Of a DNA stretch of 64,000 nt, positions 8,854 to 17,534 are shown one piece after another. Origin of the DNA: an uncultured Clostridia bacterium (GTDB lineage: Bacteria; Bacillota; Clostridia; Lachnospirales; Lachnospiraceae). The notes below the pieces were generated by a model. The model was not told the origin of the DNA, did not search any database, and worked only from the letters and a program-made list of their open reading frames with translations. Position 1 is the first letter of the stretch, and each line of letters opens with the position of its first letter. The stretch is from contig CAOKDX010000004.1 of the NCBI GenBank assembly GCA_948467395.1, positions 62,001 to 126,000 on the forward strand, in the 5' to 3' direction. Position numbers and translations under genes: made by a program.

Positions 8854-9588
8854 TCAATCATCAAGCTCTTTCTCAAACTTTAGGATCTTCCCTGTCCTGG
8901 CGTTGATCTCTACTTCATACTCGTATCTGCCCTCAACCATATCCACCTCATAGACAGCCACGCCATCGTCCTTGTCAAACTCAACCTTTACTACAGTGGC
9001 CCCCGGCGCCTTGGACAGGGCAATGCTCTTTGCCTTCTCCACACCGATATAGCTGTTGTCAGATCCCCCTTTGCCAGTGACGGTAATCTCCCACTCATAC
9101 TCCAGCAGCTTACCTGTCTTACTGTTGTACACCAGTTCGTACTTTTTGCCGCCCTTCACCATTTTAATCTTATACTGAGCTATCCCGTCGTCAAATTTCA
9201 GCTTTATACTGCGGACGGATGCACCTTTCACCTGTTTCTTTGCCTTCTTGGTGATCGCCTTGCGGGACAGATTTTTCTTATTCTGGTTCGTAACCGCCGG
9301 ATGCACGGTCTCCCAGCCATACTCCAGAAGTTTTCCGTCTGACCCACGGTATTTCAGCTTATATTCCTTATTCCTCCGGACCAGCTCCACATCATATACC
9401 ATGGCGCCGTTTTCCATATCCGTATCCAGCTCTGTCACCGTTGCAGAAGGAACCTTTTTTAAGGCCAGCTTCTTTGCCGCCGAAAAGCTCCCGATCTTCT
9501 TCGCTCCGGCGGTGGCAGCCCCCTCCGTCACCGTTATGGCAGATAAAAGCACTGCTGCTGTCAATAATCTCAAAATCATTTTTCTCAT
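8854..9588 (-). CDS. Secreted protein with three PepSY repeats
   Basis: 244 residues from ATG 9586-9588 with GAGGGA upstream; frames further upstream overlap the kinase gene and are not needed. A signal peptide (MRKMILRLLTAAVLLSAITV) is followed by three ~65-residue PepSY units. Each has the pattern AKKxALxKxPxATVxxxExD...YxVexxxxxxEYxxxxxxxTGKxLxxExE. PepSY domains are thought to inhibit or modulate extracytoplasmic proteases or to bind envelope ligands. The gene follows a sensor kinase and response regulator on the same strand, a common arrangement in which the regulator controls PepSY expression. Lys-rich between repeats. Confidence 0.85.
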   Translation of the reverse strand: MRKMILRLLTAAVLLSAITVTEGAATAGAKKIGSFSAAKKLALKKVPSATVTELDTDMENGAMVYDVELVRRNKEYKLKYRGSDGKLLEYGWETVHPAVTNQNKKNLSRKAITKKAKKQVKGASVRSIKLKFDDGIAQYKIKMVKGGKKYELVYNSKTGKLLEYEWEITVTGKGGSDNSYIGVEKAKSIALSKAPGATVVKVEFDKDDGVAVYEVDMVEGRYEYEVEINARTGKILKFEKELDD

Positions 9589-9664
9589 GGCAAATCCCTC
9601 GCTTTCTTTTTTATGATCCCATCTTATCACAGAAACATTAAAATAAAATGAAAGAAAACAATTT

Positions 9665-11044
9665 TTAAAAAATAACAAGAAATTCACTGCCCCGCCCCTT
9701 CTCACTCTCCACAGATATGACGGCGCGATGCAGCCGTGCAATCTCCGCCGCCATGGACAATCCCAGGCCCAGGGAATGTTCCCGGGAGCCTCTGGCCGCA
9801 TCTGCCTGATAGAACCGGTGAAAGATTCTGTCCACCTCGTACTGTTCCATCCCGATTCCATTATCCCGGACACTGATACAGGCCTTATCCCCTCTGCGGA
9901 AAGCCTTTACCATTATATGCCCGTCCTCTCTCCCATAGCGGTAGGCATTGGAGATGAGATTCGTCAGCAGCCGCACCAGAAGCTCCGTATTCCCCCTTAT
10001 CGTAAGACCGGGCTCTGTCCAGCATTCCAGTGTGATCCCCTTCCGGCTGTTCAGCATCTGCTCCTCTGAGACCAGCTCCACCAGCTGGGAGAGATCGATC
10101 TCGTCCTCCTCCGGCAGTGTCTCCATCCGCTCCAGCCGGGAGTACTGAAGCATCCCGTTCACAAGCCGTTTCATATATCCTCCCTGCCGCCGGATCAGCC
10201 GGAGAGCGTCCCTGTATTCCTCCGGCGTCCTCTCCCGCTCCAATGTCAGCTCCGTCTGTGCCAGTATGGTAGAGACCGGCGTCCGCAGTTCATGGGATAC
10301 ATCGGAGGTAAACTGTTTCTGATGTTCAAAGGATCCCTCCAGCCGGTCCATCATATGATTGAAGGAATCAGCCAGCTGATGCAGATCATCCCTGCCCCTT
10401 TCCAGCTCAATCCGGCGGGACAGATCGGTTCCGTCATTGATGCCCTCCGCCGTCTCCGTCATCTTCCGGATGGGACGCAGAAATGTGCCGGCCAGAAGAT
10501 ATCCCCCTATAATGGCTGCCAGTACCAGCAGGGGCGCCACGAGAAGCGTCAGTTCCACCATCCGGCCAAGAATCGTCTCCGAGGCGTCCTCATTCACGAT
10601 TCCCTGCAGCACCAGCCCATCCAGGTCCGCCTCTGTAAGTCTTACCTGGCACACATAATATTTCTCATCTCCCGCCATCTGCGTCCAGATCCCCTCCCTG
10701 TCTTCAAAGGGAATCCCCACCGGGGATTTCCCATAGAGCACCCTGCCGTTCCCGTCCATCAGCACGGAATATACCCCTTTCCTCTCGGGAATAAAATCAT
10801 CGTCGATCTCAAGATAACCGTCCCCATACAGGATATAGTGATCTCCCGGCTCCACGTCATCGCTGTCGAAATCATCTGTGTACTCGATCTCATCCCTGTT
10901 TCCCTCCACCACAGTCCGCAGCGTCTCTTTTACATCGCTGTACAGGACATACCGGTTGATAATAAATATCATGGAAAACATAATGGCAAAGATCACTGTC
11001 ATCAATGCCGAAAACCATAGTGTAATCTTTGCCCTTATCGTCAC
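9665..11044 (-). CDS. Transmembrane sensor histidine kinase
   Basis: 459 residues using GTG at 11042-11044, which has GGAGG about 9 bases upstream and starts one base after the regulator stop; an upstream ATG at 11068 would overlap the regulator gene. Domains in order: TM1 (~10-32), extracellular sensor (~33-165) rich in Asp/Glu, TM2 (~167-190), HAMP, HisKA with the phospho-acceptor (FTSDVSHELRTPVS), and HATPase_c (NLISNAYRYG, VRDNGIGM, LGLGLSMA). Partner of the OmpR-type regulator just upstream. The PepSY gene follows. The acidic sensor region suggests cations or cationic peptides as signal, which is inference only. Confidence 0.93.
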   Translation of the reverse strand: MTIRAKITLWFSALMTVIFAIMFSMIFIINRYVLYSDVKETLRTVVEGNRDEIEYTDDFDSDDVEPGDHYILYGDGYLEIDDDFIPERKGVYSVLMDGNGRVLYGKSPVGIPFEDREGIWTQMAGDEKYYVCQVRLTEADLDGLVLQGIVNEDASETILGRMVELTLLVAPLLVLAAIIGGYLLAGTFLRPIRKMTETAEGINDGTDLSRRIELERGRDDLHQLADSFNHMMDRLEGSFEHQKQFTSDVSHELRTPVSTILAQTELTLERERTPEEYRDALRLIRRQGGYMKRLVNGMLQYSRLERMETLPEEDEIDLSQLVELVSEEQMLNSRKGITLECWTEPGLTIRGNTELLVRLLTNLISNAYRYGREDGHIMVKAFRRGDKACISVRDNGIGMEQYEVDRIFHRFYQADAARGSREHSLGLGLSMAAEIARLHRAVISVESEKGRGSEFLVIF

Positions 11045-11045
11045 T

Positions 11046-11720
11046 CTAATCTTCCTCCCGTATGACATATCCCCGCCCCCGGACAGTGCGGATCAGTTTT
11101 CTGTCAAAGCCCTCGTCAATCTTTTTGCGGAGATACCGGATATATACATCCACCACATTCGTACCGCCCTCGTAATCGTAATTGTAAATGCTGTTCTCAA
11201 TCTGCTCCCGGCTCACCACCTTATCCTTATTCCGCAGCAGATATTCCAAAAGGGAAAATTCTTTTGCCGAGAGGGAAATCTCCCTGCCCGCCCGCATCAC
11301 CCTATGGGCCGACACATCCATGGTCAGATCGTCCGCCTGATACACATTCATCACCACGGCGGCAGTCTTTCTGGTCATGGCGCGGATCCGGGCCATCAGT
11401 TCCTCAAAAGAAAAAGGCTTGATCACATAGTCACTGGCGCCGAGATCCAGCCCCCGGACCCTGTCCTCCACTGCATCCCGGGCAGTCAGGAAAAGCACCG
11501 GAGCCTTTCCGCCTCCGGCGCGGTATTTCTGCAGCACCTCGAATCCGCTCAGCACCGGCATCATCACATCCAGCACCGCCGCATCATATTCCATCTGCTC
11601 CATATAGTAGAGGGCATCCCCGCCATTGTAGCAGGCGTCCACAGAATACCCGTCATCCATCAGCTTCTGCTTTATGATATCACAGAGATCTTCTTCGTCT
11701 TCTGCCACCAGCACACGCAT
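11046..11720 (-). CDS. OmpR/PhoB-family response regulator
   Basis: 224 residues. Receiver domain with the acidic pocket (VAEDEED), phospho-acceptor Asp51 in LDVMMP, Thr/Lys switch residues (LFLTA, VIKPF). A winged-helix DNA-binding domain follows (SLSAKEFSLLEYLLRNKDKVVSREQIE, RGRGYVI). It acts with the kinase encoded immediately downstream. Starts 11 bp after the ABC ATPase stop, so transporter, regulator, kinase and PepSY gene may form one transcription unit. Confidence 0.95.
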   Translation of the reverse strand: MRVLVAEDEEDLCDIIKQKLMDDGYSVDACYNGGDALYYMEQMEYDAAVLDVMMPVLSGFEVLQKYRAGGGKAPVLFLTARDAVEDRVRGLDLGASDYVIKPFSFEELMARIRAMTRKTAAVVMNVYQADDLTMDVSAHRVMRAGREISLSAKEFSLLEYLLRNKDKVVSREQIENSIYNYDYEGGTNVVDVYIRYLRKKIDEGFDRKLIRTVRGRGYVIREED

Positions 11721-11731
11721 GAACCCACCTC

Positions 11732-12496
11732 TTACACCTGGAATTTCTTTAAGAAATTGCGGGTACGCTCATTTTTCGGATGATCGATGACCTCCTCCGG
11801 CGTCCCCTCCTCTACTACCATTCCCTCATCCATAAATAGTATACGGTCCGATACCGCTTTGGCGAAGTCAATCTCATGTGTCACGATAACCATGGTCATC
11901 TTCTCCGCTGCCAGCTGCTTCAATACCCGCAGGATCTCGGCGGTAATCTCCGGATCCAGTGCCGAGGTAGGCTCATCAAAGAAGAGCATCTTCGGTTTCA
12001 GCGCCAGCGCCCTGGCAATGGCCACACGCTGCTGCTGTCCTCCGGACAGCTCACAGGGATAGGCGTCCTCTTTCTCCTCCAGTCCCACCTTGGCAAGCAG
12101 TTCTCGAACCTCCCGGTATACCTCCTCCCGGTCCCGCTTCTGAATCGTAACCGGGGCATCCGATACATTCTTTATCACAGAGAAATGCGGAAAGAGATTG
12201 AAGTCCTGGAATACCAGTCCAAAATTGGACTGGGCTTTCTGCAGCTCCTTCCGGCCGGGGTATACGGCTTTGCCGGCAGCGTCACTGCTCACGATCTTCT
12301 CACTGCCATAGACGATCTCGCCGCCCTCCGCCCGCTCAAGAAAAGCAGCACAGCGGAGCAGCGTCGACTTGCCGGAACCGGATGGCCCCAGAATGGAGAC
12401 CACCTCTCCCTCCTCCACATGCAGGCTGATATCCTTCAGTACCTCTTTGCTGTCAAAGCTTTTCTTTAAATGTTGAATCGTCAGTACGCTCATCAT
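11732..12496 (-). CDS. Polar amino-acid ABC transporter ATPase
   Basis: 254 residues from ATG 12494-12496, chosen for GGAGGAGAGG just upstream. A second possibility is an ATG at 12515-12517 that overlaps the stop of the previous gene (TAATG). Walker A GPSGSGKST, Q-loop QDFNLFPH, signature LSGGQQQRVAIARAL, Walker B MLFFDEPTSALDPE and the switch His (VTHE) are all present. This is the GlnQ/HisP-type ATPase of polar amino-acid importers. It energises the fused binding-protein/permease encoded upstream. Confidence 0.95.
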   Translation of the reverse strand: MMSVLTIQHLKKSFDSKEVLKDISLHVEEGEVVSILGPSGSGKSTLLRCAAFLERAEGGEIVYGSEKIVSSDAAGKAVYPGRKELQKAQSNFGLVFQDFNLFPHFSVIKNVSDAPVTIQKRDREEVYREVRELLAKVGLEEKEDAYPCELSGGQQQRVAIARALALKPKMLFFDEPTSALDPEITAEILRVLKQLAAEKMTMVIVTHEIDFAKAVSDRILFMDEGMVVEEGTPEEVIDHPKNERTRNFLKKFQV

Positions 12497-12516
12497 ATTT
12501 CCTCTCCTCCTTCCCA

Positions 12517-14145
12517 TTATCGATAGTAAGCAAGCCTTTTCTCTATCTTTTCCATAACAAAGGCAACGACAAAATTAAATACATAATAGAAGATTCCGGC
12601 GATAAACAGCGGCATCAGCGATCTCTCTGCCGCCGAAATCTGTCTGGCAATGGTAAACATCTCAGTATAGGCGATGGCAAATGCCAGAGAGGTATCCTTT
12701 ACCAGCGTGATGACCTCATTGGTCACCGGCGGCAGCACCCGTTTCACCATCTGCGGGAAGAGAATGCGGAAAAACGTCTGGCCCCGGCTGTATCCCATCA
12801 CCGCCGCTGCCTCCTTCTGTCCTCTGGGAATGCTCTGGATGCCGGAGCGGTAGATCTCCGCAAAATATGCCGCATAGTTCAGTGAAAAGCCAATGATCAC
12901 GGCATAGAACCGGTACGAGTACGGCGTCGAAATACCGAATACATAATACGGCGCATAGAAGATAACGAAAAGCTGCAGCATCAGCGGCGTTCCCCTCATA
13001 ACGGAGATATAGATCCGCGCAATCCACTGCAGGATCCGAAAACGTGACATCCTCACCGCCATGACACCAAGCCCGAGAGGCATGGAAAACAGGATGGTCA
13101 GCAGGAAGATCCCCAGTGTGGCAAGCATTCCCCCGCCCAGCTTCTTTAAGATTCCGGTAAAGGTAAAGGATGTATTGTTATCCGCATCCTCTGTCCCGCT
13201 CTCTCCGTCCCCTGCCGGTGCGGCATCGGAGGGCGCCGGTGTGGACAGCGCGCTTGTATCCACTGTGGGAACGGCTCCCCCGTCGATGTATGTTTTGTCT
13301 TCCATGCTGAGACTGGCACTGTCCTCAAGTCCCCATTTCTTCACGATCGTATCAAAAGTCCCATCGTACAGCATCTCAAATAATGTTTTCTGAACCTGAT
13401 CCCGCAGCTCCTTGTTCCCCTGCTTAAACCCGATTCCATATTCCTCGGAGGAAATATGCTCCTCCAGCATAACCAGGGAATCTTCCTTTCCTTTTATCTG
13501 ATACGCCGCCACGCCGATATCCATTCCCACGGCATCCACCATGCCGCTCTCCAGATTCATAATGGCCGCGTTATAATCCCCCACCTGCTGCAATTCCTTC
13601 AGGTCTGCTGCCAGCGCCTTATTTTCATCTGTGGCGTCCTCACCGGTCAGGGCGGCCAGGGCAGATGAATCGCTCTGCACTACCAGTACCTTATCCTTCA
13701 GATCGGATAAGGCAGCGATCCCCGAATCCTTTTTTACTATGACAACCTGGGAATTATCGACATAAGGAGTAGACCAGGTGTAGTCCTTCTCCCTGCCATT
13801 CATGGTAAATCCATTCCATATACAGGAGATGGAGCCCGTATCCAGCTCCGAGTCCTTGGCATCCCAGGAGATGGGCCGCTTCACCAGCTTCCAGTTATTC
13901 CTCCTGCATACCTCCTCCGCCAGATCCAGATCGAAGCCCACATAGCTGCCGTCCTCATCCATATATCCATATGGCGGGAACTCGGCGTCAAAGCCTACGA
14001 TAAATTCCTGCTGGCCGGCGGCACTTACCGGCTCCGCTCCCGCCGGCATCAAAACCGCGGTGCACAAAAAGAGAAGCCCGGCCAGCAGCGCAGACAGACC
14101 TGCCGCCAGGATTCTCCTCCCCTGTTTCCTCTTGTTCATTTTCAT
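12517..14145 (-). CDS. Fused substrate-binding protein / amino-acid ABC permease
   Basis: 542 residues from ATG 14143-14145 (GGAGG five bases upstream). The promoter at 14254-14282 places transcription start near 14247, ruling out a much longer N-terminus. Signal peptide, then an SBP_bac_3 domain (FIVGFDAEFPPYGYMDEDGS, GFDLDLAEEVCRR, ~60-300), a Ser/Asp/Ala-rich linker, then a HisM/GlnP-type permease domain (~345-542) with the EAA loop (EIYRSGIQSIPRGQKEAAAV). Fusion of receptor and pore occurs in GlnP-type transporters, so a dimer would display two receptor domains. Substrate is a polar amino acid, identity unknown. Confidence 0.92.
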   Translation of the reverse strand: MKMNKRKQGRRILAAGLSALLAGLLFLCTAVLMPAGAEPVSAAGQQEFIVGFDAEFPPYGYMDEDGSYVGFDLDLAEEVCRRNNWKLVKRPISWDAKDSELDTGSISCIWNGFTMNGREKDYTWSTPYVDNSQVVIVKKDSGIAALSDLKDKVLVVQSDSSALAALTGEDATDENKALAADLKELQQVGDYNAAIMNLESGMVDAVGMDIGVAAYQIKGKEDSLVMLEEHISSEEYGIGFKQGNKELRDQVQKTLFEMLYDGTFDTIVKKWGLEDSASLSMEDKTYIDGGAVPTVDTSALSTPAPSDAAPAGDGESGTEDADNNTSFTFTGILKKLGGGMLATLGIFLLTILFSMPLGLGVMAVRMSRFRILQWIARIYISVMRGTPLMLQLFVIFYAPYYVFGISTPYSYRFYAVIIGFSLNYAAYFAEIYRSGIQSIPRGQKEAAAVMGYSRGQTFFRILFPQMVKRVLPPVTNEVITLVKDTSLAFAIAYTEMFTIARQISAAERSLMPLFIAGIFYYVFNFVVAFVMEKIEKRLAYYR

Positions 14146-14253
14146 CTTTTCCTCCATTTGCATTTCACGAAGTCCTGACGGGGGAACCCCCGCAAACCTC
14201 TGAATTTTCTCTGTGGCCCGGCAGCTTCCTTTCTCCGCCGGCATCACGTATTC

Positions 14254-14282
14254 ATTATCTATCCTGGGGAGTAAATTGTCAA
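14254..14282 (-). promoter_or_regulatory. Sigma-A promoter of the amino-acid transporter
   Basis: TTGACA (14277-14282), 17-bp spacer, GATAAT (14254-14259) on the minus strand. The -35 box directly abuts the stop codon of the PII-like gene. Confidence 0.8.
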
Positions 14283-14283
14283 C

Positions 14284-14970
14284 TTATTTCTCTTCCTCCT
14301 CCAGCAGCCGCAGCCCCGCCGTACTAGTCACCGGCAGGGAAAAAATAATGCCCCCCGCCGGGCTGTCGGCCCCGGCCTGTTCCATAATGGCACGCATAAT
14401 CTCATTCTTCTGCCTCGTCCTCACAACGATAAATATCATTTCCTTTTCCTCTGCCAGGGAAATCCCCAGAAATCTTCTGGCATGCTCCGCCCCGGTTCCC
14501 TTTGCATGGATCACAGTCCCTCCCGGCGCATGAGCGCTGCGGGCAGCGTCCATAATGGTCTCAATGTGCCCGGCGTTGGCAATGGTGATCAGAAGTTCAA
14601 AATCCGTGTCCTTCAATGAGCTCTCCTCCTCAATCATAACATTCTGTCCGGCAGTAAGGTAGTTCAGTGCCTTCTTGCCGCCGATGCTGCTGAGCGGTAT
14701 CAGAAAGGCGATCCCCCGGCCGGGGATATCAATATTCATTCGATGATAGAGTTCCTTTCTCAGCCTCTTCCATGTATCCCATGTGACAAAGGCAAAGTAA
14801 GCCGCCTTCTCCGACGCCTCCATTCCCAGATAATCCAGTATGGCGCTGTTGGCCGTCCCATCCCCCAGCACAGTCAGCGTGATATGGATATCATTCTGCC
14901 GGAAAAACGCAAGGAACCTGTCCCGCATACCCCGGTTCGTAATAATCCCCATCATGTAGAGTTCATTCAT
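14284..14970 (-). CDS. Tandem PII-like protein
   Basis: 228 residues from ATG 14968-14970 (GGGGAGG upstream). The chain is two PII-like ferredoxin-fold units in tandem. The first (~1-110) ends in GRGIAFLIPLSSIGG; the second (~113-228) repeats the plan and ends in AGGIIFSLPVTSTAGL. PII proteins normally trimerise from single units of ~110 residues and report nitrogen or energy state. A tandem version would make a pseudo-oligomer. It starts 18 bp after the DUF1538 stop on the same strand, so it probably regulates that membrane protein. Ligand not known. Confidence 0.75.
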   Translation of the reverse strand: MNELYMMGIITNRGMRDRFLAFFRQNDIHITLTVLGDGTANSAILDYLGMEASEKAAYFAFVTWDTWKRLRKELYHRMNIDIPGRGIAFLIPLSSIGGKKALNYLTAGQNVMIEEESSLKDTDFELLITIANAGHIETIMDAARSAHAPGGTVIHAKGTGAEHARRFLGISLAEEKEMIFIVVRTRQKNEIMRAIMEQAGADSPAGGIIFSLPVTSTAGLRLLEEEEK

Positions 14971-14987
14971 AGGAACCTCCCCTCCCG

Positions 14988-16520
14988 TCACAATTCAATA
15001 ATATCATCCTCACCCCATATATCCAGATAAGATTCTTCCATGCTCTCCGTTCTCCCGGCGCGGACTGATTTCACCTGATACACAGCTCCCAGAATCTGGA
15101 TGGCGATCAGGGGCGTCATTGCCACCATTGCCACTACGCCAAAGGCGTCCCGGACAATATTCCCCCCTGCCGCCTGACAGGCTCCCATGGCAAAGGGCAG
15201 AAGAAATGCGGCTGTCATGGGACCAGAGGCCACGCCGCCGGAGTCGAAAGCGATGGCGGTAAATATCTTCGGCACGAAGAAGGACAGGCAGAGTGCCAGT
15301 ATATATCCGGGCAGAATAAACCACAGAATGGAGACCCCCGTCAGCACCCGCACCATGGCCAGACCGATCGAGACCGCCACCCCCAGGGACAGGCTGATCC
15401 CCATGGCGCGGCCGGATATGGCCCCCGATGTGATCTCCTCCACCTGCTCCATCAATACATAGATGGCCGGCTCCGCCTTTACGATAAAATAACCGATCAC
15501 CATGCCAATGGGCACCAGGACAAACCGATAGGGCAGTCCCGCGATGACCTCACCCAGATAATTCCCCGCCGGCATAAAGCCCACATTTACCCCGGTGAGA
15601 AACAGTACCAGCCCGATATAGGTATAAAGGATACCGATGAGGATCCGGAGCAGCTTCTTTTTCTTCAGTCTGAGGGAAACAATCTGAAACAGGGCAAAGA
15701 AAACCGTAATGGGCAGAAGGGATATGGCGATCTCCTCTATGTACTTCGGAAAACCGGCGGAGAAGCTGCGCCACAATTCCACGGAATCCCGGATCTGTGG
15801 TATCTGCGCCGGAACATAGCCGGTGTCGCCGGGATGATACCACAGTCCCAGAAGAATCACCGCCGCCACCGGGCCGATGGAACACAGCGCCACAAGTCCG
15901 AAGCTGTCTTCCTCTGCATGGCGGTCGCTCCTGACGGCGGCAAAGCCGATGCCCAGCGCCATAATAAAGGGCACTGTCATGGGGCCGGTGGTGACTCCGC
16001 CGGAGTCAAAGGCCACCGTAAGAAAATCTTCCGGGATAAAGAACGTGAGTATGAATATCATCAGATAGAACAGGATCAGAAGCAGGGAAAGCGCCTTTGA
16101 CAGCAGCATCCTCAGCACAGCCACCACAAGAAAGAGCCCGACGCCGCCGGCAACTGCCAATATCAGTATGTGATTGGGAATGGAGGGAACCTGCTCCGCC
16201 AGCACCTGCAGATCCGGCTCCGACACCGTGATCACAAACCCAAGAACAAAGCAGAGAAGAAGAACCACCGCCACATGACTGGCATTGGCCATCTTCGTCC
16301 CAATCTTCTCTCCCATGGGCGTCATGGACAGTTCCGCACCCAGGGTAAAAAACATCATGCCGGCCACAAGAAGCACCGCTCCAAGCAAAAACAGGAGCAG
16401 GATGCCCGGTGGGACCGGCGCGATCGTAAAACTCAGCAGCAGCACGATGCCGATAATAGGCAGCACCGCCTTCCATGCCTCTTTTAATTTTTCTGTGAGC
16501 CTTGTGGGATATAAATTCAA
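14988..16520 (-). CDS. DUF1538 membrane protein with internal duplication
   Basis: 510 residues, TTG start at 16518-16520 with AAGGAG seven bases upstream. About 12 membrane helices in two homologous halves; each half carries the same signature, AFDSGGVTTGPMTVPF in the first and AFDSGGVASGPMTAAF in the second. This inverted- or direct-repeat plan resembles secondary transporters or channels. DUF1538 has no settled biochemical role. The next gene encodes a tandem PII-like protein, and PII proteins often gate membrane transporters, so a regulated transporter is the best inference. Confidence 0.85.
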   Translation of the reverse strand: MNLYPTRLTEKLKEAWKAVLPIIGIVLLLSFTIAPVPPGILLLFLLGAVLLVAGMMFFTLGAELSMTPMGEKIGTKMANASHVAVVLLLCFVLGFVITVSEPDLQVLAEQVPSIPNHILILAVAGGVGLFLVVAVLRMLLSKALSLLLILFYLMIFILTFFIPEDFLTVAFDSGGVTTGPMTVPFIMALGIGFAAVRSDRHAEEDSFGLVALCSIGPVAAVILLGLWYHPGDTGYVPAQIPQIRDSVELWRSFSAGFPKYIEEIAISLLPITVFFALFQIVSLRLKKKKLLRILIGILYTYIGLVLFLTGVNVGFMPAGNYLGEVIAGLPYRFVLVPIGMVIGYFIVKAEPAIYVLMEQVEEITSGAISGRAMGISLSLGVAVSIGLAMVRVLTGVSILWFILPGYILALCLSFFVPKIFTAIAFDSGGVASGPMTAAFLLPFAMGACQAAGGNIVRDAFGVVAMVAMTPLIAIQILGAVYQVKSVRAGRTESMEESYLDIWGEDDIIEL

Positions 16521-16649
16521 ATCTGCACTCCTTCTACAGCCGGATGTTCTGTAACCTTTTCCAACAGTTTACAGGATTTCCGGCAGGAATACAAGAGTTT
16601 TTACAGTCCCGGCCCGGGATTTCCCGCCGGCTGCCGCTGCACGGCACTT

Positions 16650-17387
16650 CTACAGCAGAATATTTACCGGCTTATGTGCCGCCGGCATGGATTCCTGCCA
16701 GCCAGTATCCCCATCCGGCTCTCTTTCCCGGCCGCGGTCCTCCCTGCTGTCATCCTCGTCTGCAGCCTGCTCCGTCTCCCGGCCTGTCTCTCCGGACTCT
16801 CTTATCACCCTGCCGGCCTCTGCCAGAGTCGATAGCTGTGATCCCTCTGCGGACTGTGCCTTTGCCTGCAGGTCCGCCAGCCGGGCTTCCTTATCCTCCG
16901 TAGACGCCCCGCTGTTTCTGTCCATCCGGATCTCTGACTGCAGGACCCGGGCCTGCCCTTCCATCTCAACCGCCACACTGCCCTGTGTGTCCGCCAGCTT
17001 CATAGACGTATCCGCCGAGATCATTGCCTGCATGCCCGCCTGGGACAAGCCCTGGGTTCCCCTCTGATTCTTCGGTGCCTTCCGTCCGCCGCCCAGCATA
17101 TCATCCATAGACGTCCCCTGGGCCTGCTGCTCCTTTCTCCTGTCGATCTGGTGCTGACGGAGCTGCTGATTCAGTGAGGCGATCTCTTTCTGAATCTCCT
17201 GCCTCTTCTTCATCTTTTCCTCCAGGCTCATGGCATCGTTGGAAGAAAGCTCCTGCAGCTTCTTCTGGGCATTCCCGATCTGAGCCTGGATATTCCGGCT
17301 GACAGGATCTGACTGCCTGCTGTTCATTCCAGCTCCGGCCTGTACCATGCTGCCTCCCCGTCCTGTCCCTGCGCTGTCGATCATCAT
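16650..17387 (-). CDS. FlxA-like protein
   Basis: 245 residues, hydrophilic, no signal or membrane helix. Residues ~30-85 hold the FlxA-like coiled-coil core (QIGNAQKKLQELSSND, EEKMKKRQEIQKEIASLNQQ), followed by a Gln-rich patch, a middle helix region and an acidic Asp/Glu/Arg tail. FlxA was named for its link to flagellar gene expression in E. coli, but its role is unclear and no flagellar gene is near here. GGAGGGG precedes the ATG. It lies downstream of a two-component pair on the same strand but is separated by a hairpin. Confidence 0.75.
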   Translation of the reverse strand: MMIDSAGTGRGGSMVQAGAGMNSRQSDPVSRNIQAQIGNAQKKLQELSSNDAMSLEEKMKKRQEIQKEIASLNQQLRQHQIDRRKEQQAQGTSMDDMLGGGRKAPKNQRGTQGLSQAGMQAMISADTSMKLADTQGSVAVEMEGQARVLQSEIRMDRNSGASTEDKEARLADLQAKAQSAEGSQLSTLAEAGRVIRESGETGRETEQAADEDDSREDRGREREPDGDTGWQESMPAAHKPVNILL

Positions 17388-17460
17388 ATCCTTCCCCTCC
17401 TTTCCTTAACGGTTTCCCCACCCCTATCTTCTTCATCGGGAGATCGGTTTCCCGTCTAAA

Positions 17461-17480
17461 GCGGTTTGACGTGAAACCGC
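17461..17480. terminator. Hairpin terminator between kinase and FlxA-like gene
   Basis: GCGGTTT (17461-17467) pairs with AAACCGC (17474-17480). Five T follow on the plus strand and three on the minus strand, so termination of the kinase transcript is likely partial. Confidence 0.5.
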
Positions 17481-17534
17481 CTTTTTCTGCTGTGAACCCA
17501 CGCTCCGCATCAGGCGGGACCACCGCCGCCGGAT

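Noticed and set aside
16650-17387. Evidence for a flagellar locus
   Set aside because: The FlxA-like protein is the only hint; no flagellin, motor, hook or chemotaxis gene is in the window.
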